A program made the translations under genes and the position numbers. Below are positions 35,182-42,538 of a stretch of DNA of 64,000 nt, in pieces (within the stretch, counting starts at the first letter, position 1; each line of letters starts with the position of its first letter). Source of the stretch: an uncultured Lachnospiraceae bacterium (lineage in GTDB: Bacteria > Bacillota > Clostridia > Lachnospirales > Lachnospiraceae); assembly GCA_910586125.1 (NCBI GenBank), contig CAJUHP010000001.1, positions 1 to 64,000 on the forward strand, read 5' to 3'. The notes below the pieces were generated by a model. It did no database searches, was not told where the DNA came from, and worked only from the letters and a program-made list of their open reading frames with translations.

Positions 35182-36606
35182 TTACGCCAGATCTTCGCCG
35201 TTGCTCTTGATCACTTTCTGATACCAGTAGAAGCTGTCCTTGCGGATACGAGCCAGATCTTTCAGATCAAACTCATCTCGATTTACATAAATCATACCGT
35301 AACGCTTGCTGATACCCTGATGCGTGGAAACCAGATCAAAGGCGGACCAAGGAGAATAGCCCATCAAATCAACGCCGTCGGTGATGGCTTCCCGGCACGC
35401 CGCGATATGGCGGCGCAGATAGTCAATCCGGTAATCGTCATGAACCGTACCATCCTCATTCAGCGTATCCTTTACGCCGCATCCGTTTTCCGTAATGAGC
35501 AGAGGCAGGCCATAGCGCTCCCACAACTGCCGCAACGTCACCCTCAGCCCGACCGGATCGATTCCCATACCATAGCTGGTCTGTTCTTGCAGGGGATTTT
35601 TACAGCCCACAGCCAGACCCGGCTCCGTCATCATGCCGGTCATAAATTCTTCCATGTTCGCCCTGCCGGCCTGTTTGGCTCTCTCTTTGGCCGCCAGCCC
35701 ATCTTCGTTGGACACAAAACGAACCGTGGACCCGCCGTAATAATTGAAGGCGATAAAATCCGGATGCGCGTTTAAAAGCGCCTCCTCATCTCCCGGCGCA
35801 AACTCCGGCATACAGTCTCTCTGCGTAAAATAGACTGTGAGGGCCTCCGGGTACCGGCCGAATACCGCCACATCCAGATACAGGCGGTTGCGTATCTGAT
35901 CATAATCCATAGCCGCCAGACTGTCTGCCGGCGAGGAAGTAGCCGGATAAACGCAGGTAATATTGGGCGCGGGCGCAATCCACGCCTGGCAGAGTTCATG
36001 ACAGCGAATCATGGCTTTCGCCTGCGCCACCAGCATATGATGGTTTGCCTGATAGCGTTCTTTATCGGTGGCATAACCTCCCATGTTGAACATGGTCATC
36101 ATATTCTGCTCATTGATGGTCAAAAAATACTTTACCTTTGAACCGTATTCTTTAAAACAAACTTCGCAGTAGCGCACAAAATCGTCGATGCACTGACGGC
36201 TGCTCCATCCGCCGTATTTTTTCTGTAACGCGTCCGGCAGATCAAAATGATACAGGGTCACTACCGGCTGGATTCCATATTTTTGGCATTCGTCGATCAC
36301 TTCATGATAATGAGCCACGCCGCGGGCGTTGATCTCTCCGTCCCCATCCGGAATAATGCGGGGCCAGGCAATGGAAAAACGATATTCCGTAAACCCCATC
36401 TCCGCCATCAGAGCAATGTCTTCCCGAAAACGATGGTAATGGTCGCTGGTCACTTTCCAGTCTGTGGTTCCGGGCATGACGGGCGCGACATCCTGAACGG
36501 AAGGTCCTTTGCCGTCCTCATCCCAGGCTCCCTCGCACTGATACGCCGACGAGCTGGCTCCCCACAGAAAATCTTTCGGGAACGGTTTCTGTCTCAAATG
36601 TTCCAT
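35182..36606 (-). CDS. Glycoside hydrolase family 1, 6-phospho-beta-glucosidase
   Basis: A 474-residue GH1 enzyme. The acid/base region reads FLTINEQNMMTMF, the nucleophile lies in LLITENGCGVKD, and the phospho-binding tail is ISKRYGMIYVNRDEF. The start MEHLRQKPFPKDFLWGASSSAYQCEG is a typical GH1 N-terminus. It follows the EIIC gene with a hairpin between them. Which disaccharide it prefers cannot be told. Confidence 0.93.
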   Translation of the reverse strand: MEHLRQKPFPKDFLWGASSSAYQCEGAWDEDGKGPSVQDVAPVMPGTTDWKVTSDHYHRFREDIALMAEMGFTEYRFSIAWPRIIPDGDGEINARGVAHYHEVIDECQKYGIQPVVTLYHFDLPDALQKKYGGWSSRQCIDDFVRYCEVCFKEYGSKVKYFLTINEQNMMTMFNMGGYATDKERYQANHHMLVAQAKAMIRCHELCQAWIAPAPNITCVYPATSSPADSLAAMDYDQIRNRLYLDVAVFGRYPEALTVYFTQRDCMPEFAPGDEEALLNAHPDFIAFNYYGGSTVRFVSNEDGLAAKERAKQAGRANMEEFMTGMMTEPGLAVGCKNPLQEQTSYGMGIDPVGLRVTLRQLWERYGLPLLITENGCGVKDTLNEDGTVHDDYRIDYLRRHIAACREAITDGVDLMGYSPWSAFDLVSTHQGISKRYGMIYVNRDEFDLKDLARIRKDSFYWYQKVIKSNGEDLA

Positions 36607-36634
36607 GGTTTCTCTCCTTTATTGTTTTTTTAGT

Positions 36635-36667
36635 AAACGGGACCTGGATTTTTACCACGTCCCGTTT
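36635..36667 (-). terminator. Hairpin between EIIC and first GH1 gene
   Basis: AAACGGGAC (36635-36643) pairs with GTCCCGTTT (36659-36667), extended by an inner CTGG/CCAC-like stem. On the minus strand no long T-run follows, so it may be a partial terminator or an mRNA processing/stability hairpin that sets the ratio of transporter to hydrolase. Confidence 0.5.
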
Positions 36668-36710
36668 TGCCGTCCTATTTTATGCGGAAACTTTTCGCAG
36701 GATAAGATGC

Positions 36711-37997
36711 TTATTCTGCTGCTTCCTCCTGCTTGGCGGCCTCTTCCTTTGCCACCAACTGCTTCTCATACACCTTGAAAAACGGATAGTAGACCAGACC
36801 GGCCGGAATCAGCATCAGGTAATCCCAGATCGCATTCTGCCAGCGGAATGTTCCCAGAAATTGCGCAAAACCCATCGGCATCAGCACCATCACCATGACG
36901 TGAGCCGGATGTAAGAAGCCGGTCATATAACCGAGATAGGTACACAGCATGACCACCATTACGTTCAGTATGTAAGGAATGCAGAGAACGGGGTTATACA
37001 TGATCGGCATACCGAACGTAACCGGCTCATTGATGCCGAACCATCCGGGAATCAAGCCAATCTTAGCAACCGCGCGGATCTGTTCGGATTTGGACTTCAG
37101 TCCAAAGATACATAATGGCAGCGTGTTGCCGGTGCCGCCGCACAGGGCCAGCGCGCCAAACAGAGCAACCGGATAGAACACCAACGGCTCATTCGCCGCA
37201 TAAGCCGCCGCATTGTTGGCTCCGGCCATGATCATCGGCGCCATGATAACGGACATCAGCAGCATAGTCCCGTGAATGCCGAAGCACCACATCAGGGTGG
37301 CGAACAGGCCCAGAACAAACATGCCGGGGACACTGAGCAAACCGTTTAAAGGAGCGCTGAGCACCGCCATAAAGCCGGAACAGACCGTGAACTGTCCGCT
37401 CGTCGCACTATAGATCACCGCCGACAGCAAAAGCCACAGGCCGGCGTTCATCACGGAGGGGATAATGGCAGACATACCATTTACCAGCGAGGGCGGGCAG
37501 ACGTCGGGCATCTTGATCCGAATATGCTTCACTTCACAGAAATGATCAACCTGTACGGTGACAAACGCCACCACAAAACCGATAAACATACCCTGAGAGC
37601 CCAGATAGGTGGCGCTCATCGTAGCGAAGCCGGACCCCTGCAGATCATAGCAGGCCACCAGCACAAAGCATGCCAGCGCTTCCAGCGTACACATCATGGG
37701 GGACTTCATTCCTACGTTCTTCGCGTAGTTGTAGGTCAGCATCGCCGTGATCCATATTGCAATCAAACCCATGGTAAAATTGTAGGGCGCGTACAGAATG
37801 GAATACAGCGTACTGGTTGTCTCCAATCCAAACATACCGCCCACCGCACAGATAATCTGGAATACGGAACCGCACATGATCAGCGACATGCTGGACATCA
37901 TGGCCGCCTGGAGAGCGCTTAAGAATTTATTGCTTCCCAGCTTCTGGCCAAACTCCTGCAGCTTGACCAGTATCGGGCTGTTAAAAATAGCTTCCAT
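36711..37997 (-). CDS. PTS cellobiose/lactose-family membrane component EIIC
   Basis: A 428-residue polytopic permease of the cellobiose/lactose EIIC family, close to the normal ~430. It carries the typical NEPVTFGMPIMYNPVLCIPY motif in the C-terminal half, which contains the sugar site Glu. The N-terminus (PILVKLQEFGQKLGSNKFLSA) is usual. Single separate EIIA and EIIB genes lie upstream, so this system is the split type. Substrate is likely a beta-glucoside such as cellobiose, inferred from the GH1 neighbours. Confidence 0.93.
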   Translation of the reverse strand: MEAIFNSPILVKLQEFGQKLGSNKFLSALQAAMMSSMSLIMCGSVFQIICAVGGMFGLETTSTLYSILYAPYNFTMGLIAIWITAMLTYNYAKNVGMKSPMMCTLEALACFVLVACYDLQGSGFATMSATYLGSQGMFIGFVVAFVTVQVDHFCEVKHIRIKMPDVCPPSLVNGMSAIIPSVMNAGLWLLLSAVIYSATSGQFTVCSGFMAVLSAPLNGLLSVPGMFVLGLFATLMWCFGIHGTMLLMSVIMAPMIMAGANNAAAYAANEPLVFYPVALFGALALCGGTGNTLPLCIFGLKSKSEQIRAVAKIGLIPGWFGINEPVTFGMPIMYNPVLCIPYILNVMVVMLCTYLGYMTGFLHPAHVMVMVLMPMGFAQFLGTFRWQNAIWDYLMLIPAGLVYYPFFKVYEKQLVAKEEAAKQEEAAE

Positions 37998-38013
37998 ATT
38001 TATACCTCTTCTC

Positions 38014-38103
38014 TTTCCTAATTAAATGCCCGTATTCTCAGGGCATAATGGTACACCCTTGCGGTGTTTCCTAGTTATATGCCCATATTCTCAGGGCATA
38101 ATG
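38014..38103 (-). repeat. Duplicated 37-bp stem-loop between EIIB and EIIC
   Basis: Two near-identical 37-bp copies (38014-38050 and 38067-38103) each form an ATGCCC/GGGCAT hairpin around an identical TATTCTCA-containing loop. A third small hairpin (ACACC/GGTGT) lies between them. On the operon transcript they form three stems in a row before the EIIC ribosome site. Confidence 0.85.
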
Positions 38104-38124
38104 CTTTCCCCTAGACCGCCGTCT

Positions 38125-38424
38125 TTATTTCTGAGCCATCAGCTTTTTCGCCTGCTTCATGATATTCGGGCAGTTAGCCACCGCGTAATCAAAAGAAGGT
38201 ATCGTGTCCGCCGGCAGGCCGGTTGTCTGCTGAATTTCTTTCAGGCGATACCCTACCTGCGGTCCCACCATAACGATATCATAATCATTGTACACATCCT
38301 TGTACTCGGAAAGACCCACAGCATTGATTGTCAGCTCCTCGCCCTGCGCCGTCCAATAGTCCTTCATCTTCTTCATCAAAAGACCTGTTGACATCCCGCC
38401 TGCGCACACCAGTAAAATTTTCAT
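38125..38424 (-). CDS. PTS lactose/cellobiose-family EIIB
   Basis: A 99-residue phosphocarrier. The phospho-cysteine lies at residue 8 in ILLVCAGGMSTGLLMKKM. Length and fold are normal for the family. The ATG at 38424 has AAGGAGG 8 nt upstream; a longer frame to 38469 is not needed. It passes phosphate from EIIA to the sugar via EIIC. Confidence 0.93.
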   Translation of the reverse strand: MKILLVCAGGMSTGLLMKKMKDYWTAQGEELTINAVGLSEYKDVYNDYDIVMVGPQVGYRLKEIQQTTGLPADTIPSFDYAVANCPNIMKQAKKLMAQK

Positions 38425-38465
38425 TGTTTTCTTCCTCCTTGACTTGGTTTTTTGTTCTTTCTCTA

Positions 38466-38804
38466 TCATTCCTTACCGGCCCGCTGTTTATACAGAAGAA
38501 TAATCTCCTGTATCAGCTCCTCGGCCAGCATACTGGTCATGAAATGATCCTGCGCATGTACCAGCAGCACATTCATGGCCGGAGCCGTTCCGTTCGCGTC
38601 GGCAAACAGAAGCTCTGTCTGTGCATTGTGGGCTTTCTGTCCGCACTCTCGGGCCTCTGCCAAAAGCTGCTCGGCCGCCTCAAAATTGCCGGCTTTGGCC
38701 TCCTCCAAAGCTCCGAATGCCTTGGAACGAGCATCGCCGGAATTGGCAATGATGTTAAGCGCACACATCTCACCGTCCAGAATTGTCTTGTTTTCTTCTT
38801 CCAT
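38466..38804 (-). CDS. PTS lactose/cellobiose-family EIIA
   Basis: A 112-residue trimeric helical phosphocarrier. The active His lies in the VLLVHAQDHFMTSMLAEELI segment. The GDARSKAFGALEEAKAGNFE region is typical. GGAGGG is 7 nt before the ATG at 38804. It is first in the operon EIIA-EIIB-EIIC-GH1-GH1. I found no clean sigma-54 or catabolite-repression site in front of it. Confidence 0.93.
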   Translation of the reverse strand: MEEENKTILDGEMCALNIIANSGDARSKAFGALEEAKAGNFEAAEQLLAEARECGQKAHNAQTELLFADANGTAPAMNVLLVHAQDHFMTSMLAEELIQEIILLYKQRAGKE

Positions 38805-39136
38805 TCTTTTACCCTCCTTCCTCCGCAATCCAGAACCGTTTCGTCCGTTCGGATTGCCTTCACGATATCAAATGTAGCATAAAATTCTGTTCTTGTCATC
38901 CTCCCCCAAACGCCCCCACCTGCCGGTTTTAAACAGAGTTTCCTTTGTGTTCTATTCTTTTTCCACATATCCAACCGTGAAATCATTTTTCGCCGCTCTG
39001 CTTCCAGTTTGTGTTTAAAATATTTTATTTGTGTGCGGATAGTGTATTTTATCTGCTTGATTTGTTCTGTTTTTTGCCGGTATTGTTATTTTTACTCAAA
39101 GCCTCCCGCGACAAAACCATTTGATTCCGTCACATT

Positions 39137-39176
39137 GCATAAAAAACTTGTAGTTTTATGCGGAATATGTTATGAT
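39137..39176 (+). promoter_or_regulatory. Promoter with palindrome over the -35, leaderless DUF3284 transcript
   Basis: TTGTAG (39148-39153), 17-bp spacer, TATGAT (39171-39176). The ATG follows after only 6 bp, so the start of transcription should fall on or next to the start codon. An inverted repeat GCATAAAA/TTTTATGC (39137-39144, 39154-39161) brackets the -35 and could be an operator. The remaining 38805-39136 holds no gene I can support. Confidence 0.65.
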
Positions 39177-39182
39177 AAGCTC

Positions 39183-39746
39183 ATGAAGATCATACGAACA
39201 CTTACGATTACAAGCGACGAATTCTACGACTTTCTGGAGACGTCTGTTCTGGCACAGGCGAACGCCTCCCCGGCAAGCCGCAAATTTCACCGGGGGGATA
39301 TCCGTACCGGCCTGCGTTTTGCACAGGGTCCCGCAGGCGCCCGTACCACGTTTGTCATCACGGATTATGTCCGCGGACTGCGTTATTGCGCTCAATCCTG
39401 CGGGGTAGCCGACACTATTTTCGTCTCATACCACACGAACGCCAAAGAGGAGGGGCTGGAAGTCACGTATGAGCAGACCATCGAGGGCTACGAGGAAGCC
39501 TCTTCCAAAAAGAACCGCTTTCTGCGGGGCTTCTCCGACGCGGTTTATCTGTCACGGATGTCCAATTCTCTCTATGACATTCAAAATAAGATTCTAAACC
39601 ATAGGCAAGGCGCCGATCCCAAAAAAACTCCTTCTCTGCCGCAGCGCAGGGAGCCGATCCTGTATCAGATATATAAAAAATCAGTAGAAAAGAAAGAAAA
39701 AAAGGCGGCCGAAGCCGCCCGGACAAACGATTCTCCCCCCAGATGA
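39183..39746 (+). CDS. DUF3284-domain protein, PTS-linked
   Basis: A 187-residue soluble protein of the DUF3284 family, which is often found beside PTS operons. It starts MKIIRTLTITSDEFYDFLETSV and has a basic, Lys-rich tail. The function is unknown; a link to PTS control is inferred from position, divergent from EIIA. No Shine-Dalgarno is seen; the promoter ends 6 bp before the ATG. An in-frame start at 39009 would add 58 residues unlike the family and is rejected. Confidence 0.8.
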   Translation: MKIIRTLTITSDEFYDFLETSVLAQANASPASRKFHRGDIRTGLRFAQGPAGARTTFVITDYVRGLRYCAQSCGVADTIFVSYHTNAKEEGLEVTYEQTIEGYEEASSKKNRFLRGFSDAVYLSRMSNSLYDIQNKILNHRQGADPKKTPSLPQRREPILYQIYKKSVEKKEKKAAEAARTNDSPPR

Positions 39747-39767
39747 GAGGGAGAATCTGATTTTTTT
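39729..39767 (+). terminator. Terminator of the DUF3284 gene
   Basis: GATTCTCCC (39729-39737) pairs with GGGAGAATC (39749-39757), then T7. The stem covers the stop of DUF3284 and the T-run reaches the stop of the convergent LevR-like gene. Confidence 0.85.
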
Positions 39768-42393
39768 ACAGCCGCTTTACGATCATTAAAAGCAGCTCGA
39801 TTTCATTGTCATTGATGATGATGTGAAACGCTTTCTCCAGCGTTCTCATTATCTTGATCAGCGTCTGATAATCTTCCGGATACTGAAGAATATATTTGCC
39901 GGCTGCCTCGGTCGTCTCGACAACGCCTCCTGCCATCAGGCGCTCCACCAGGCAGGCCAAATGCAAAAAAGCGCCCAGCCTCTGCTCGTCGTCCAATCCA
40001 TAGATAATACTCATCTCGTCCACCACACCGGGCAGCACGCTCTTGATCCGATTGATCGGCGCATGGGTAAACTGTTCCTCTAAAAGTCGGTATACTTCGT
40101 CATAGTTTACCCGATGCCAATGCATCGGCTCAAACATCAGAACCCGGTCCAGATCCTCCTTGCGGTTCTCAAACACGGTGGAGATAGAAATAAAGGGAAT
40201 ACCCATCAGCCCAGGATCATAAGTTCCCACAAAAGCATGCACGTCATAGACTTTTTTGAGTTCCAGGACTTTCTTAGCCAGAGCGTCCCGGTTGGATATC
40301 GACAGGGCCACGGTATGCATATCCAGGCGGGAATAGCGGTCGATATAGTTTTTTAGCTGCATGGCGCCGCCCTCCGAAGTGTGACACAATGTAATGATAA
40401 CGGATTTGCGCCGTTTGGGCGTACTCTGCAACTGATACATATCCTTGTTGACCAGATGATATACGTAGTCAATATCGGTTTCTCTGGAACACCGCCTGGC
40501 AATCTCAATCCCGATCAGCGTAATGGGCATGTTGATCCCGCGGATCTTCACGTCAATCTCCTCTGAGATTATGTCCAGCATAGTCTTCATGGACCCCATA
40601 TCGTAAATCACAATGACGCCCTGTCCCCGGTCAATCTTTAAAATCTGACTGCGCAGCGCCTCGATCGCCCAGTCCGAGTTCATGGTCAGATCCAGATCAA
40701 AACCGTAGGCGTTGCTGCAGTGCGTCAGACTGTTTGTCACCTCCGCCAGACCGCTGGCGATTCCCTTTCCATGCATGGCGTACAATAGCACCGGATGATT
40801 CTCCTGGTCTTCTGGATTCACCACGAACATCGTCAGGAGAACGATCTCATTTATGTTCAAATCCAGGCGAAGATCCTCCTTCAGCTTATGCGCAAACTCG
40901 GACATGGCGGCATATTCCGCTGGATGACGCTGAATCACCAGCTTGACCTCCTCGTCCGTGATTCTCTTATGATTTACATAATTCATAGTCAGCAGAGAAT
41001 TCAGATGCAGGCACATACCATAAAAGACATTGGAGGGATATTCCCGGCCAAACTGCTTTTTTAGCCCGTCCAGAAACATGGTGACAGCATAGATGACGCT
41101 CTTGTCCACAATCTTTGCCAGTTCATCCCGATTCGCCTGCTCGTCCTTTTTGGCGTCGTAGCTGAAATACTGAAACAGGCCGCGGATATAGGTATTAATT
41201 ACATTTTGAATGCTGTCCGAATTGACGCCGCGGCGCGACAGTTCCTTGTACTGCGTCTGAATATCGCTGTAAATATTATCAAAGCAATTCGCATAGCCGG
41301 CCTTTCCCGCGCCCTCTTCCTTATCATAATACAGAAAATTGTTGCCGCGAAGCAGCTCCTCCACCTCCTCGCCCCCGCGGCGGATCGCCAGACTTTTGCG
41401 GATTTGATCCGTAAAATCGCTGAGACAGACCTGGATATCTCTCGCAGGCTCGTCAATGGTTCTCACATAAGCGTTCGCGCAGGCCGAGGTGATCTCCGTC
41501 TTCAGTTCCTTAACATTGTGAGGATATTCCGCGGTTAAAAGCGCTCTCGCCGCATCCAGCGTCAGCTCGATCGAGCGCTTGGCATTGACGGCCTCCGTTC
41601 GGAAAAAGGCATGGATCATCTCATACCGCTCCAACAGGGGCCGGTCTCCTAACGGAGGCAGCTCGATCACAATCGGCGTCTTCCAGTCCACCCCGCCGGA
41701 GGCGGCAGGAAGCGGGACGCCCAGCACCAGAATACAGTCGCTGCAATTTAAACGCCTGCCCCCATCCTCCGATATGATTTCCTTATTTTCCAGAAAGGAA
41801 AGAATCCGGCTCTGCTGCCTGGCATTGAGAAGATCGACATTATCCACAAACAAAACGCCGCCTCTGGCTCTGGCAAAGCTGCTCTTTTCAATATTGCCCG
41901 CCTCTCCGAACAGAATTTCGTCCAGAATATCTATATTCTTGATAAAGTGACAGCAATTTACCTTCACGTAGGGCGCGTCCTTCTTCACCACTCCCTGCGC
42001 TTTGGCAAATTCATAAATCAGCGCGGCAAAACAGGTCGTTCCGCAGCCTCTGTCAGAGCTGAGCCGGATACTCAAACTAGAACCCGGATACAAAATCGCC
42101 GCCTTCGCCAGTTGGACAGCTTTGCGCAGGCTGCCGTTATACCCTACGAGCGTTTCAAAACACGAATACTCCGAATGTTCCTGCGCCACCGGCAGCCGGT
42201 ACAAAACCGGGCGCGTCTGGGTCTTGAGCAGTTTTCCATCGCGCACCAGCTCGTTGAGCAGCGAGCTTACGTTGCAGCGCCGCAGGCCCAGGCTCTCAGC
42301 CACCTCGCTGGTCTGAACGCCGTCCCGGTACTGGCTGTCTCCGATCACTCTTTCCTGTACAAATCCATAAACCGCATCTTTTACTGTCTTCAT
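39766..42393 (-). CDS. LevR/LicR-like PTS-regulated activator with a degenerate AAA+ domain
   Basis: An 875-residue regulator. The N-terminus has a DNA-binding winged helix (residues ~1-75), then an AAA+-like region (about 90-330), PRD1, an EIIA-mannose-like domain (PVLLYAMHGKGIASGLAEV), an EIIB-like domain, and a C-terminal PRD2. The AAA+ part lacks a working Walker A (LSSDRGCGTTC) and the sigma-54 contact loop GAFTGA (IEKSSFARARGG stands at that place). It therefore probably no longer activates sigma-54 promoters. It is convergent with DUF3284 and likely controls the PTS operon by phosphorylation of PRD histidines. The ATG at 42393 is preferred over 42435. Confidence 0.88.
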   Translation of the reverse strand: MKTVKDAVYGFVQERVIGDSQYRDGVQTSEVAESLGLRRCNVSSLLNELVRDGKLLKTQTRPVLYRLPVAQEHSEYSCFETLVGYNGSLRKAVQLAKAAILYPGSSLSIRLSSDRGCGTTCFAALIYEFAKAQGVVKKDAPYVKVNCCHFIKNIDILDEILFGEAGNIEKSSFARARGGVLFVDNVDLLNARQQSRILSFLENKEIISEDGGRRLNCSDCILVLGVPLPAASGGVDWKTPIVIELPPLGDRPLLERYEMIHAFFRTEAVNAKRSIELTLDAARALLTAEYPHNVKELKTEITSACANAYVRTIDEPARDIQVCLSDFTDQIRKSLAIRRGGEEVEELLRGNNFLYYDKEEGAGKAGYANCFDNIYSDIQTQYKELSRRGVNSDSIQNVINTYIRGLFQYFSYDAKKDEQANRDELAKIVDKSVIYAVTMFLDGLKKQFGREYPSNVFYGMCLHLNSLLTMNYVNHKRITDEEVKLVIQRHPAEYAAMSEFAHKLKEDLRLDLNINEIVLLTMFVVNPEDQENHPVLLYAMHGKGIASGLAEVTNSLTHCSNAYGFDLDLTMNSDWAIEALRSQILKIDRGQGVIVIYDMGSMKTMLDIISEEIDVKIRGINMPITLIGIEIARRCSRETDIDYVYHLVNKDMYQLQSTPKRRKSVIITLCHTSEGGAMQLKNYIDRYSRLDMHTVALSISNRDALAKKVLELKKVYDVHAFVGTYDPGLMGIPFISISTVFENRKEDLDRVLMFEPMHWHRVNYDEVYRLLEEQFTHAPINRIKSVLPGVVDEMSIIYGLDDEQRLGAFLHLACLVERLMAGGVVETTEAAGKYILQYPEDYQTLIKIMRTLEKAFHIIINDNEIELLLMIVKRL

Positions 42394-42452
42394 GGCAAAT
42401 TCATCTCTCCCTGTAGTATGCCGACCGGATTCCATTCGTTTTTTGCATTTTT

Positions 42453-42481
42453 ATTATACATGATGAAAAATAGAAATACAA
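42453..42481 (-). promoter_or_regulatory. Promoter of the LevR-like regulator
   Basis: On the minus strand TTGTAT, 17 bp, TATAAT, about 50 nt before the preferred start codon. Confidence 0.75.
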
Positions 42482-42538
42482 CGAATTTTTTCAGGTGTCC
42501 CGCACACGGTATTGCCATGACTGTTTTATTTCTCTCCT

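Noticed and set aside
38829..39005. Sigma-54 promoter for the PTS operon
   Set aside because: Only a GG-N10-GC skeleton occurs (TGGAAG...CGGC on the minus strand). The rest of the -24/-12 consensus does not match, and the neighbouring regulator lacks GAFTGA.
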